A DNA stretch of 64,000 bases from contig NZ_BBJJ01000025.1 of assembly GCF_000739815.1 (NCBI RefSeq), positions 49,476-113,475 of the forward strand, given 5' to 3'. The first letter of the stretch is position 1. Each line of letters begins with the position of its first letter. Position numbers and translations under genes: made by a program. The notes under the pieces are model-generated. The model ran no database searches and was not told the DNA's origin. It was given only the letters and a program-made list of their open reading frames with translations. Positions 47,503 through 56,438 of this stretch are shown here, piece by piece. This DNA comes from Paraburkholderia mimosarum LMG 23256 = NBRC 106338 (GTDB lineage Bacteria; Pseudomonadota; Gammaproteobacteria; Burkholderiales; Burkholderiaceae).

Positions 47503-50457
47503 CTAGCTTCGCCGTTGGGCGTCGGCCGCTCCTTCCGCGATCAGCGGCCATACCAGCGGTGCGAACCGGTCCGCCGGGATCGGCCGGGAGTACAAGAAGC
47601 CCTGGGCAAAATCACAGCCCATCGCCTTGAGAAAATCGCGTTGCTCGACGGTCTCCACGCCTTCGGCAATGACCTGGATACCGAGTTTGTGTGCGAGCAC
47701 CACCATTGCCTCGCAGAGCACCTGATTATTTTCGTCGACGCTCAGGTTCTGTACGAATGAACGGTCGATTTTCAGGTAATCGATGTCGAAGCGCTTGAGG
47801 TAGGCAAGCGAAGAATACCCCGTGCCGAAGTCGTCTATCGAGATTCCAATGCCGGCGAGACGGAAGTCCAGCAGCTTTTCGTCGATGTTGGATTCGGCCT
47901 GCAGCAGCAGCCCCTCGGTGATTTCCACCACCACGCTCTGGCCCGGCATGCCCTCGCGGTCGAGATATTCGTGCCACCGCGCACCCATGCCGCTGTCTTG
48001 ACGGACCTGCACGGGAGACATGTTGACGCTGATCTGGAACGACGGATCATACTGCTCTCGCCACTGCCGCACCTGTTGCACCGCTTGCCTGAAAACCCAG
48101 TCGCCGATCGGAATGATGAGACCCGTGTCTTCGGCCAGCGCAATGAAGTCCAGCGGGTTGATCATGCCGCGCTCGGGATGCAGCCAGCGGATCAGCGCTT
48201 CGGCTTTGCGAATCCGTCCCGTTGCCAGATCGACAACAGGTTGATAGAGCACCTGGAACTGATTGCGAGAAAGCGCTGCGCGCAAGTCGCTCGTCAAGCG
48301 CAAGCGCGTTTGCGCCTCCAACTGCATGTCGGGCGTGAAGTAACTGAAGCGGTTCCGCCCGGCATTCTTGGCCGCATACATGGCCTGGTCGGCGTTCTTG
48401 AAAAGCGCATCGAGTTCGGCAGTGTCATCGGGGAAAACGGTGACGCCGATGCTGGCCGAGATGTACACCTCGTCCGCACCGAGCTTGAATGGCTCGGTCA
48501 GTTTGCGATTGATGCGCTTCACTGTCGTCTCGACGGCCTCGATGTCGTCGAGATCGGGGAGGATGACCGTAAATTCATCGCCGCCGAGTCGGGCCACGGT
48601 GTCCAGATCGCGCACGCACGAGGTGATGCGCCGGCCAGCCTCGATCAGCAGGATGTCCCCCGTGTCGTGACCCAGGGAGTCGTTGACCTCCTTGAAGCGA
48701 TCGAGATCGATCAACATCAAAGCCATGCGCTTTTCCGAACGGCGCACGCGCGTGGCTTCCTGACTCAGACGGTCCTGAAACAACTGCCGGTTCGGAAGAC
48801 CCGTCAGCGCATCGAAATTGGCCTGCTTCCAGATGGTGGCCTCGAACGCCATCCGGTCGCTGAGGTCGCGACCGACGGCCAGCACCGAAGTGATGCGGCC
48901 GCTGCGATCGATCTCGGGCGTGATGCGGATATGGGTGCAATATTCCTGCCCGTCCTTGGCCGCCCACCTCAGTTCGAACTGCGTGCTTTTGCCGGTGGCG
49001 ATCACGTCGCCAATCCTTTTTTCGTAGACCAGCGCGTTAGGGCCGCCCGGGAGCTCCGAGGGCCGCTTGCCGAGCGCAGTGGCAAGATCGCACCCAGCCG
49101 ACGAACAAAAAGCGGGATTGGCGTAAGTGCGGCGCAACTCCCTGTCGTATCGCGTAATCGTATCGGGCGAGTTCTCGATCAGCGTGCGCGATTCCCGCTC
49201 GCGCGTGACGAGTTCCGCCGTTCGATCGACGACGGTCTGCTCGAGCGATGCATTGATCTCGTTGATCTTCTGGATTTTCTGCCGGATCGCAGTCCGCATT
49301 CGTTCGAAGCGGTGAGCCAGCCGGGCCAGTTCGTCCAGTCCGCCGACGGTGCCTTGCCCGTCCTGCACGCCGTCCTCGACGGCACCGGCATCTTCGCCGG
49401 TGTCATGCATCCTGCGAACGAGATCCCGTAACGGGGCCGAAATGCTATTGGAAATGAAGTAGGCCAGGAAAATCGAAAGCAGAAACCCGGAAATGCCAAC
49501 CAGCACGATCTGGTTGCGTACCGCCTGTGCCTCCGCTGTCAAGTTTCGCTCAGGGATCATGCTGACGACGAACCAGCTCGTGCCAGGGATGTTCGCGTAG
49601 GCGGCAAGGTAACGCCCGCCGCCTTTCCCGGCCATCGGGATACACCGGCTTGCCTCACCCGATGCGCCGTGGCGGGCGATATCGTCGATCAAGTCCGGTG
49701 CGGGCGTGGCGCCAGCATTGGGCGACGAGCCGTTATTGGGAACGACGATGAGCTTGTTGTTCCTTGAATCGAACACGTATATCGCCGTGCCGCTGCCCGA
49801 GGCGACGTCGTTGAAAATCGTCGAGAAATACTCGGGGCGAACGACAAGAACCAGATTGCCGATCTTCGTGTTGCTGCTCTTGTCGTAGATGGCGCGCACC
49901 ATCCCCAGGTTCTGCTGGCCGACCCCGTTGTCGTAACTGCCCCAGTATGTGTGCTCGTGCGCGCGTTCCGCCAGACCGACGAGCGTCGTCACGCCCGTGG
50001 TCAATTGGGCGAATGCCTGCGTATCCAGAATCCGGCCTTCATGGTCGAGCAGATACTTCTGGTTGATGAAGTCGACCGATCCGTAGTGATCGAGCAGCAT
50101 TCTCGCAAGGTCCTGCCGCGCTTCGCTCTGCTCCGTCGCGCTTGCGTTCGCCGCTTTCCCCAGCGCGCCCTGGACACGACCCGAAAGCACCAGGAGATTG
50201 CTTTCCGTTTCGATCTGTTGCATCCGCAGCTGGATGTTTCGCGAAACCTGCCTCACCACTTCTTTGGAAAATATCTCCGCGTTTTCCTTGATTGCCGCAA
50301 TCGACTTCACATACGAAATGCAGCCCGAAATGATAATGGGCAGCAACGACAACAGAATAAAAGCGCCAATGAGTCGATAGCGGATCTCGACGCGCCGAAG
50401 CAGTTCCTGGCAGAGGTAGTTGGAAGCGCGCCGCAGCAGCGCGGAGATCGAGTTCAT
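47503..50457 (-). CDS. Membrane dCache-HAMP-PAS-GGDEF-EAL c-di-GMP enzyme
   Basis: 984 residues. Order: TM1 (~28-48), a large periplasmic dCache domain, TM2 (~322-345), HAMP (ISAPLRDLVRRM), PAS (SRTLIENSPDTITRYDRELR), GGDEF (VARLGGDEFTVILPDL) and EAL (KAEALIRWLHPERGMINPLD, DDFGTGYSSLAYLKRFDIDY, EGVETVEQRDFL). Both c-di-GMP motifs are intact, so it may synthesise and degrade the messenger. The ATG overlaps the stop of the upstream binding-protein gene (AAATGA), so the two are translated together. The dCache domain is therefore likely to hear the binding protein. Confidence 0.95.
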   Translation of the reverse strand: MNSISALLRRASNYLCQELLRRVEIRYRLIGAFILLSLLPIIISGCISYVKSIAAIKENAEIFSKEVVRQVSRNIQLRMQQIETESNLLVLSGRVQGALGKAANASATEQSEARQDLARMLLDHYGSVDFINQKYLLDHEGRILDTQAFAQLTTGVTTLVGLAERAHEHTYWGSYDNGVGQQNLGMVRAIYDKSSNTKIGNLVLVVRPEYFSTIFNDVASGSGTAIYVFDSRNNKLIVVPNNGSSPNAGATPAPDLIDDIARHGASGEASRCIPMAGKGGGRYLAAYANIPGTSWFVVSMIPERNLTAEAQAVRNQIVLVGISGFLLSIFLAYFISNSISAPLRDLVRRMHDTGEDAGAVEDGVQDGQGTVGGLDELARLAHRFERMRTAIRQKIQKINEINASLEQTVVDRTAELVTRERESRTLIENSPDTITRYDRELRRTYANPAFCSSAGCDLATALGKRPSELPGGPNALVYEKRIGDVIATGKSTQFELRWAAKDGQEYCTHIRITPEIDRSGRITSVLAVGRDLSDRMAFEATIWKQANFDALTGLPNRQLFQDRLSQEATRVRRSEKRMALMLIDLDRFKEVNDSLGHDTGDILLIEAGRRITSCVRDLDTVARLGGDEFTVILPDLDDIEAVETTVKRINRKLTEPFKLGADEVYISASIGVTVFPDDTAELDALFKNADQAMYAAKNAGRNRFSYFTPDMQLEAQTRLRLTSDLRAALSRNQFQVLYQPVVDLATGRIRKAEALIRWLHPERGMINPLDFIALAEDTGLIIPIGDWVFRQAVQQVRQWREQYDPSFQISVNMSPVQVRQDSGMGARWHEYLDREGMPGQSVVVEITEGLLLQAESNIDEKLLDFRLAGIGISIDDFGTGYSSLAYLKRFDIDYLKIDRSFVQNLSVDENNQVLCEAMVVLAHKLGIQVIAEGVETVEQRDFLKAMGCDFAQGFLYSRPIPADRFAPLVWPLIAEGAADAQRRS

Positions 50458-51743
50458 TTGTAGTGCATCTTCGCTTCAGTCTTGACCGAGACGTCGAGGC
50501 GCTCCGCAGCCTGCCCGGGCGTCAATTTCCTGAGCAGCACATCCTGCATCAGCTTATGCAGCAGCTCGATCGTGTTGGAAGGAAGCGACGAATAGTAGGG
50601 ACTCGCAGTGACCGGAGAGCGGCTGACCGTGTTCGTGTAGTCGACGATCTCCGCGTCGGTCACGACGGTTCCGATCCCCCGCTGAAACGGCGAAATGTTG
50701 TGACGCTTCTTCTGGAGAATCGGAAATCCCTTTCCGGCGATGAATTCCAGAAAGCGCATGGCGGCAGCCTTGTTGGGCGTCTCGCACACGCCAAAACCGG
50801 TTTCGCTGCCGAGCACCGGCACTGCCCGTTCTCCTCGTGCATTCCAGGGTGGAATGAAAACTCCAACCTCGAAGTCGTTCCCGTGCAGCATGATGCCGGC
50901 GGCCCAACTGCCCTGAAACGCCATTGCAACCTGACCTTCCTTGAAAAGCCGCATGCCTTCGTCGTACCCCGTCGTCATGAACGATGGCTGAGCGTAACCC
51001 CGCTGGGGAATCATGGCGATGCGCGCGAAGATTTCGGCCACCTCCGGCGTATCCAGATTCAGCGTGCCATCCGCCATTTTTTCTTTCCAGCGCGGCTCGT
51101 GTGCAACCACGCCGTTGGCAAAGCCGGAAGCGAACGGCCCATTGCCGAGCATGTTGGGAAAGCCTCCGTTCCACATGATCGGGACTATCCCCGCCCGCTT
51201 GAGCTTCGCGCAAACAGCGAGAAATTCTTCGAAGTTGGTGGGCAGCGTGTCGATTCCTGCCTTCGCGAACATGGCCCGGTTGTAATAGATCATCGTTGTC
51301 GCCACGCCGCCGGAAATGCCAAATCCCTTGCCGCGGCGACTGGTCCAGTCGGGCTTGAGCGGATCCAGCATGTTCTTCCATGCCGAGGTCTCGCTGACGT
51401 CGGCAAGCACGCCTTGTTCGGCCAGTTCGGCCGAGTAGGCATTCGGGTTGATACTGACGAGATCCGGCAACGTGCCGGCTGCCACGCGCGGCTTGATATT
51501 CTCCTCGACCGAATTGCCGATCATGAACTGCACGTTGACGTGCAGATCGGGATTGAGCTTGCCGAATTCGGCAGCGATCTGGAGCATCTCCTCTGGCCAG
51601 TCAGGCGCCCAGACCAGTGCGGTAATGGTGGTTTTTGGCGCCGGCGCCTTGCTGCGTGGCGCGTCGGTTTGCTGATCGCAACCGAAGAGCAAAACCATGC
51701 CGATCAGACCAGACAGCAGCCAGGCAAACTTGATTCCGTGCAC
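50454..51743 (-). CDS. Sugar-type ABC solute-binding lipoprotein without a transporter
   Basis: 429 residues. LSGLIGMVLLFGCDQQ contains the lipobox LLFGC. The mature protein is the extracellular binding fold of family 1: ITALVWAPDWPEEMLQIAAE, AAGTLPDLVSINPNAYSAEL, IYYNRAMFAKAGIDTLPTNF and GQVAMAFQGSWAAGIM. Normally these feed MalFGK-like permeases. No permease or ATPase gene is adjacent; instead it overlaps the c-di-GMP enzyme gene by ATGA. The likely role is to present a sugar to the dCache sensor; the sugar is unknown. Confidence 0.88.
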   Translation of the reverse strand: MHGIKFAWLLSGLIGMVLLFGCDQQTDAPRSKAPAPKTTITALVWAPDWPEEMLQIAAEFGKLNPDLHVNVQFMIGNSVEENIKPRVAAGTLPDLVSINPNAYSAELAEQGVLADVSETSAWKNMLDPLKPDWTSRRGKGFGISGGVATTMIYYNRAMFAKAGIDTLPTNFEEFLAVCAKLKRAGIVPIMWNGGFPNMLGNGPFASGFANGVVAHEPRWKEKMADGTLNLDTPEVAEIFARIAMIPQRGYAQPSFMTTGYDEGMRLFKEGQVAMAFQGSWAAGIMLHGNDFEVGVFIPPWNARGERAVPVLGSETGFGVCETPNKAAAMRFLEFIAGKGFPILQKKRHNISPFQRGIGTVVTDAEIVDYTNTVSRSPVTASPYYSSLPSNTIELLHKLMQDVLLRKLTPGQAAERLDVSVKTEAKMHYK

Positions 51744-52090
51744 GCAACGCTCACTATTCAGTTCGGGTATGGCAACCCAGGCGTCAGGCGAACTGGCGTC
51801 AGGTAATGAGCCGTCTCGCGAAACGGAGGGTCAGTCGGCTACGGCTGCCCTGATCCAGACAGGACGCAGAAGAGCCAAACTGCATATCGGCCGAAACTGT
51901 GAGCCACTTTAGGGGGGATTGATTCGCCGCGTGTGGCGGCGACGATGTGGTTTCCGGGTGTTATCTTTCACGTTTCCGGAAACGGACAGACGAACGTTCA
52001 TGCATGTTGCCAGACATGTTCGCGCTGTACTGGCAAACGGCCCCTTGTGCTTCGGAGTAAGGGGCAAGCATCGGAACGCCGGCAATCGAT
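51744..52090. other. Intergenic region upstream of the binding-protein gene
   Basis: About 350 bases without a supported gene, between the minus-strand H-NS gene end and the minus-strand binding-protein start. The promoter of the latter is expected at its left end. I see no repeat or hairpin. Confidence 0.5.
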
Positions 52091-52384
52091 CTATCCGGAA
52101 ATCAGGAACCGGTCGCGATTCTTTGCATCCTTGATCCAGTTCGGCGCGCGCCCCCTGCCGGACCAGGTCGCGCCGGACGCAGGATCACGATATCTCGCGG
52201 ACGTCGCGGCAGGCGACTGCCCCGCTCTGCCTCGGCGGCTGCCGAAGATATCTCGCGGCGTATATCCAAACTCGGCCACCTTCGCGCGAATATCCGCGAG
52301 AACCGTCTCGAACTCCTGCTGACGGACGGCGGCGGCCTGACTCTCGAGTTCCGCAATTTGCGCCTTCAGTTCTTTGTACGTTGC
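52091..52384 (-). CDS. H-NS family nucleoid protein
   Basis: 97 residues from a GTG at 52384 with GGAGACGACTC upstream. The N-terminal coiled coil (VATYKELKAQIAELESQAAA) oligomerises; the C-terminal motif YRDPASGATWSGRGRAPNWI is the H-NS DNA-binding loop with the arginine-rich GRGRAP core that reads AT-rich minor grooves. It is divergent from a second H-NS-like gene 282 bases away. Burkholderia replicons usually carry several such paralogues that silence AT-rich DNA. Confidence 0.9.
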   Translation of the reverse strand, partial: ATYKELKAQIAELESQAAAVRQQEFETVLADIRAKVAEFGYTPRDIFGSRRGRAGQSPAATSARYRDPASGATWSGRGRAPNWIKDAKNRDRFLISG

Positions 52385-52666
52385 CACGAGTCGTCTCCCA
52401 CAGCGTGGATACCACACGCCAATCATAGTGGCTTTCGCACGACGCTGACCGCAATCGGGATGGCCACCTGGCGCGCGTCGTCCGTACCGCTGGCATCCCG
52501 GATACAGGGGCGCGCGACAGCCCGCAAACGACGCGGAACGCCTGGAGAATTCCCGCGTACCGGTCAGCCTCCGTTAGCTGCCGTGCTATTCTTGCGGCAT
52601 GCGACTTGCGACTCGATAACGGTGTGGTGCAGCTAGGCAGTCACTCGCATGGAAGGAGTTTTAGAC

Positions 52667-53008
52667 GTGGATGAACGAAAACGAGAAAGTATAGTTTCAT
52701 ATCTCCGCCGCCGAATGGCGGAATTTGGAATCGAGCCAGACGATATTGCGGCTTCGATTGCGCAGGACCAGTTGCGACTGCGCGCTGCGCGTTACCAGAA
52801 TGCGGCTGGCAACACATGGGACGGCAACGGTGAGATGCCGCAGTGGCTTGTTCAGGCGATCAGCGCCGGACAATCGCTCGAACACTTCGCCATTGGGAAT
52901 TCCGACGAGAAACCCGCTCCCCAACGCGCGCGCGTCGATTGGGCGAACGATCCGTTCGCCGGCAGCCGGCTGGCCACGGAAAATCCGGAGCGCCTGGGCG
53001 CCCGCTGA
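52667..53008 (+). CDS. H-NS-like protein with altered DNA-binding loop
   Basis: 113 residues from the GTG at 52667, eight bases after AAGGAG; an ATG at 52649 lacks a ribosome site. The N-terminus VDERKRESIVSYLRRRMAEF is helical. The C-terminal core YQNAAGNTWDGNGEMPQWLV aligns with the H-NS loop, but GRGRAP is replaced by GNGEMP, so both arginines that enter the minor groove are lost. The further GQSLEHFAI tail matches the family. It may bind DNA poorly, hetero-oligomerise, or antagonise H-NS. Divergent from the canonical H-NS gene. Confidence 0.75.
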   Translation: MDERKRESIVSYLRRRMAEFGIEPDDIAASIAQDQLRLRAARYQNAAGNTWDGNGEMPQWLVQAISAGQSLEHFAIGNSDEKPAPQRARVDWANDPFAGSRLATENPERLGAR

Positions 53009-54970
53009 CTCTTTGCGTACACATCTACGGTCGGGCAAACGTTTGGACTTGCTCAAACGCGGCCGAACTGTTTTCTGTTCCATTTCTTTCGCCGACCAAC
53101 TCGTCGTTGCGACCGCGATCTTCCAGACGATCCGGTGAATGGCCGGCGCCTCGTGCGTGAAGCTTCGTTGGCAAACATCAAGCGCATGCGGTTTGCCTGG
53201 TGCCTGGTGGCTGGCCGCCATTGACACAGGAGCCCCTGGCCGTCGCGTCGGGCGAACGCACTTTGGCGATTTAGAGCGAAGGGATTCGGCTGCGCCCCAC
53301 CGCGATGGATAACAAGCTGCGAGTCGCGGTCATTGGACATGTTTTGGGGCGAAAGCTTTCACTGGATCTGCGAGCGCAGTCTTCCGAATTTTAATTCGGA
53401 TAACGAAACATATTGGATGTTGCGCCTCACGGCCGGTGCGAAGGACTCGGGGGGATGCGTGCGCCAGCCGGCGGCCTTTTCAGTGGAAGGAAGCGGTAGG
53501 CGGGCGCTCATGCACCCAACTTGCCCGGCAAGCGTGGCAAATGGCGGCCCGCCGCCGGCGCGATGCGCTTCGTCAAACGCGGGGTCACTGCTGATGCACA
53601 TCTGGGCAAAGAATTTTAAAACGTGCTGATTTGCGAACGGTGCAAGGCCTGTCTCGCGCGCTCCCTGGCAAGCTAGCCGACGACCCGGAACGTCGCGCGA
53701 CGTTTCACTACAAAATACGTGTCGTCTGTTACGCCGAAGGCGCGGCGGTCGTTGCGTTCCCCAATGATGCGTTTGTCGCGACTATTTCGGCTGCGGATCT
53801 CGGCTAGCGCGTGAAACAATTTCGCGAGAATTCTCGGAAACGTCCTTTGTGTGGGGCGTTGGAGCTTTTGAAACTTTGACCCCGAATGTTTCACGAAACA
53901 AAGCGGTCAAACTGCCCGCGCTGCCCAGGTGGTTCGATCAAGGGGGTCGGCATGTTCTGCACGATAGGCGGCGCGGCGATACGGTAGCTGCGTCGTTATG
54001 CGGTTAGTTGCATTAACTAGACAATCTTGAGGGACTGGGCGTTTGACGCGCCGCTCCTCCTGCACTGACCAAAGCACTATCTGTACGCTCATCGGCTCGA
54101 AGCTTCGCGTTCAAGAAGAGGATAGCGACATTCAAACGAGCATCGAGATCCGCGGCTAAAGAACCTGATGAGCTGTTGTACCGCCTTTCGCTGATCAATC
54201 GCCGAGCTTCGCATTGCGCCTGATATCCAAGCTTTGTTGGCCCCGTGCATTCGGCGCGTCATTCCGGCCAAGTGGTCCGAGGTTTTCATCCCAGTCGATT
54301 CTCGACCTCAGCACGGGCGAAGCAATCTTGGTCAGATAGTGGGTGGGCTACTGAACGATTTCCAAAGCCGTCGGCAAAACGCCAGCGAGTGGGAGAAGCG
54401 GAACGCTCGGGGAAAAAATCACTGCAGGGGAATGGTTCGGAATCGCTCTTGGCCGATCTCTGCCTGGGGGAAAAAAGCCACGCTTGCGCATCGTCGTCTG
54501 CTGTGGGTGCCAATCAACCAGGTCCGGGGGACGAGCCAAGTGACATCAGTCCAGGTTCAAGCGAGACAGCGGACTCGTGACTAGGCGTCATTGCGCCTGC
54601 CGAGCGCCTCGGGCTCGGCCTGGCAGAGATGACAACAGACCGCCCACCAGATTGGGATTGGGCGGCCAAGAGGCTTCGCGCTCAGTCGGCCTCGACGCCG
54701 CAAAAGGCAACAGCCGCGTGCAGATCGCGGCGTTCCTGCGCTTTCGAATAGTGTTCGGCACATCGTACGGGAAGGGCAGGCGCGGTGGCATCTGACGCAG
54801 TTCCGCCGTTGAATTCAATCGCACAAAATCAATCCCTTGCTCGACTAACCAGGGCTTCTGTTTGTACTTCGCCTCAACGCGGTGATTTGTTTCACTCTCC
54901 ATCTATTTCGCTTTCGTTTGCGCGATGGAGGCCCACCCCAACCCATCTTCCCGGCGCGTAACGTGAGCGA
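53009..54970. other. Gene-poor stretch left of the partition locus
   Basis: About 2 kb with no firmly recognised gene and poorer codon structure than its neighbours. A short plus-strand frame from ~53640 to 53805 (VVCYAEGAAVVAFPNDAFVA, stop after DLG) and a minus-strand frame at 54588-54902 (KPWLVEQGIDFVRLNSTAEL) look protein-like but match nothing I know; both may be remnants. The DNA here is less GC-rich, especially 53600-54350. Confidence 0.4.
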
Positions 54971-55405
54971 GTCCATAGTACGGACTCGTTGTCGGGTTAT
55001 TTTCGGCGATTTGTTCGACGCGGCGCTGCACGGCCGACGTACTCCGAGGTGCTCCGCGCTGGCGAACGTCGTTTGCGCTCCAACCTGGGTCTAATGGCCG
55101 ACAGTCCATACTATGGACCGGTTCGCATCAGACTCTAGCCTTCTCTGCTCGCGAAACCAGCCAGTTCCGCCGGCCGCGATTCCCTGCACGCATCGCTGGA
55201 ATCCATAGTATGGACTCGCCCGGGCAATGCCACTTCAGCTCGTTCGCCGGCACAAGTCGCCAACAGCAATGCGTTCGAGAAAATGCGCTAGCGGTTGCCT
55301 CCCCCTCCCGCCGGACGACTCCATACTATGCACTCACGTTGTCGTCGGGCTCAGACCAAGGCAGGTACATCACATCGCCGGGACCCCTCAGTCCATACTA
55401 TGGAC
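54971..55405. repeat. Five copies of a 15-bp palindrome: candidate parS cluster
   Basis: The unit is GTCCATASTATGGAC. Copies: 54971-54985 (one mismatch), 55104-55118 (perfect), 55201-55215 (first base A), 55319-55333 (two mismatches), 55391-55405 (perfect, symmetry extending to 19 bp). They lie in about 435 bases beyond the 3' end of parB with no gene between. Clustered palindromes next to parAB are what a ParB binding centre looks like. ParB of this replicon is the expected partner. Confidence 0.85.
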
Positions 55406-55422
55406 TGCTCGCAGCGTCAGCC

Positions 55423-55450
55423 GAAAAAAAAGCCCGCTTTTGGCGGGCTT
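55423..55450 (-). terminator. Intrinsic terminator of the parAB operon
   Basis: On the minus strand AAGCCCGC and GCGGGCTT (55430-55437 with 55443-55450) form an 8-bp stem with a 5-base loop, followed by eight U (the A-run at 55424-55431 on the plus strand). It lies about 20 bases after the parB stop. Confidence 0.9.
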
Positions 55451-55469
55451 CGAGAAGGGTGGGATCACC

Positions 55470-56438
55470 TCACTTCGGATCTTGATTGAACGTCTGGCTA
55501 ATGAGCGCACGAATCTGCGTTTCCAGCGCCTCGGTCATCATCCCTGGCTTGAACTTGACGGTAAAGCCGTTCACGTCCTTCGTAATCGATCCAGCATGTT
55601 CCTTTCCGGCGAAGAACTTGTCGATGCTTCGCTCATTTGCCGGCGCCGACGTCGCTCCCCGCGTCGCGATCTGCCTGATCGCCGCTGCGGCTTTTCCTTG
55701 CTCGATCTCCCCTGAGACCACTGCGGGCCAAACCTCGCGCGCCGCGGCCAGGCCGGCTTCGCCGAACTTTCGGATAGCCGATACGATCGCCTCTGCCGCG
55801 TTCGCCCCCAAAAGCCTCGGCTGAATATCCAGGTCACTGAGGATGAAGGAAGGCAGCTTGTCGAAACTCAAGAACTGAAAGAGGCCGCTTCGCGACAAAC
55901 CAAGCGCTTCCGCCAATCGCTTCCGGTCCGGAAATTCCTTTTCGGTACGCCGGATCGAGAGGCTGATTTCGTAGTCCGCCAGATCATCGCGGCTGACGTT
56001 CTCGACCATCGCCAGAACGGCCATGTCCGAATCCGAGCAATCCGCGACCACGGCTTTGATCGATTCCAGTCCCAGAACCTTGTGCGCACGCCAGCGCCGC
56101 TCGCCCGCAACGATCTGATACCCTGCCTCGACACGTCGCACGACGATCGGCTGCACCTGCCCGACCTCGCGGATCGATTCGGCGAGTTCGCTCAACTTGG
56201 CTTCGTTGAAGATGCGTCGCGGTTGCCATGGGTTAGGCGCAATCTCGGCGACCGGCAACTGCGACGCAACACCCGCCGACTCGAGTTCCTGCACGCGCAG
56301 TTGCGCGACAGCGAGCGCGCCGGCGAGTCCGGGCGCAGTCTGGGTGCGCTCCGAACGCTTGACCTCGTCCTCCTTGATGGACGACGTCTTTCGAATGCCC
56401 GCCGTTTTCGCGAGTAGTTGTTCACGCATGTTGCTCAT
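55470..56438 (-). CDS. parB: ParB-family partition protein
   Basis: 322 residues from the ATG at 56438, which overlaps the parA stop (ATGA). The ParB core is visible: QLPVAEIAPNPWQPRRIFNE, then SIREVGQVQPIVVRR and AGERRWRAHKVLGLESIKAV (the CTP-binding/clamp region), followed by the helix-turn-helix RKRLAEALGLSRSGLFQFLS. The C-terminus (FKPGMMTEALETQIRALISQ) is the dimer end. It loads at parS and, with ParA, segregates the replicon. Genes order parA-parB-terminator-parS. Confidence 0.93.
   Translation of the reverse strand: MSNMREQLLAKTAGIRKTSSIKEDEVKRSERTQTAPGLAGALAVAQLRVQELESAGVASQLPVAEIAPNPWQPRRIFNEAKLSELAESIREVGQVQPIVVRRVEAGYQIVAGERRWRAHKVLGLESIKAVVADCSDSDMAVLAMVENVSRDDLADYEISLSIRRTEKEFPDRKRLAEALGLSRSGLFQFLSFDKLPSFILSDLDIQPRLLGANAAEAIVSAIRKFGEAGLAAAREVWPAVVSGEIEQGKAAAAIRQIATRGATSAPANERSIDKFFAGKEHAGSITKDVNGFTVKFKPGMMTEALETQIRALISQTFNQDPK

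Noticed and set aside
53333..53629. Open frame as a gene in the gene-poor stretch
   Set aside because: Poor codon pattern, no ribosome site, no recognisable content; kept only as part of the described region.
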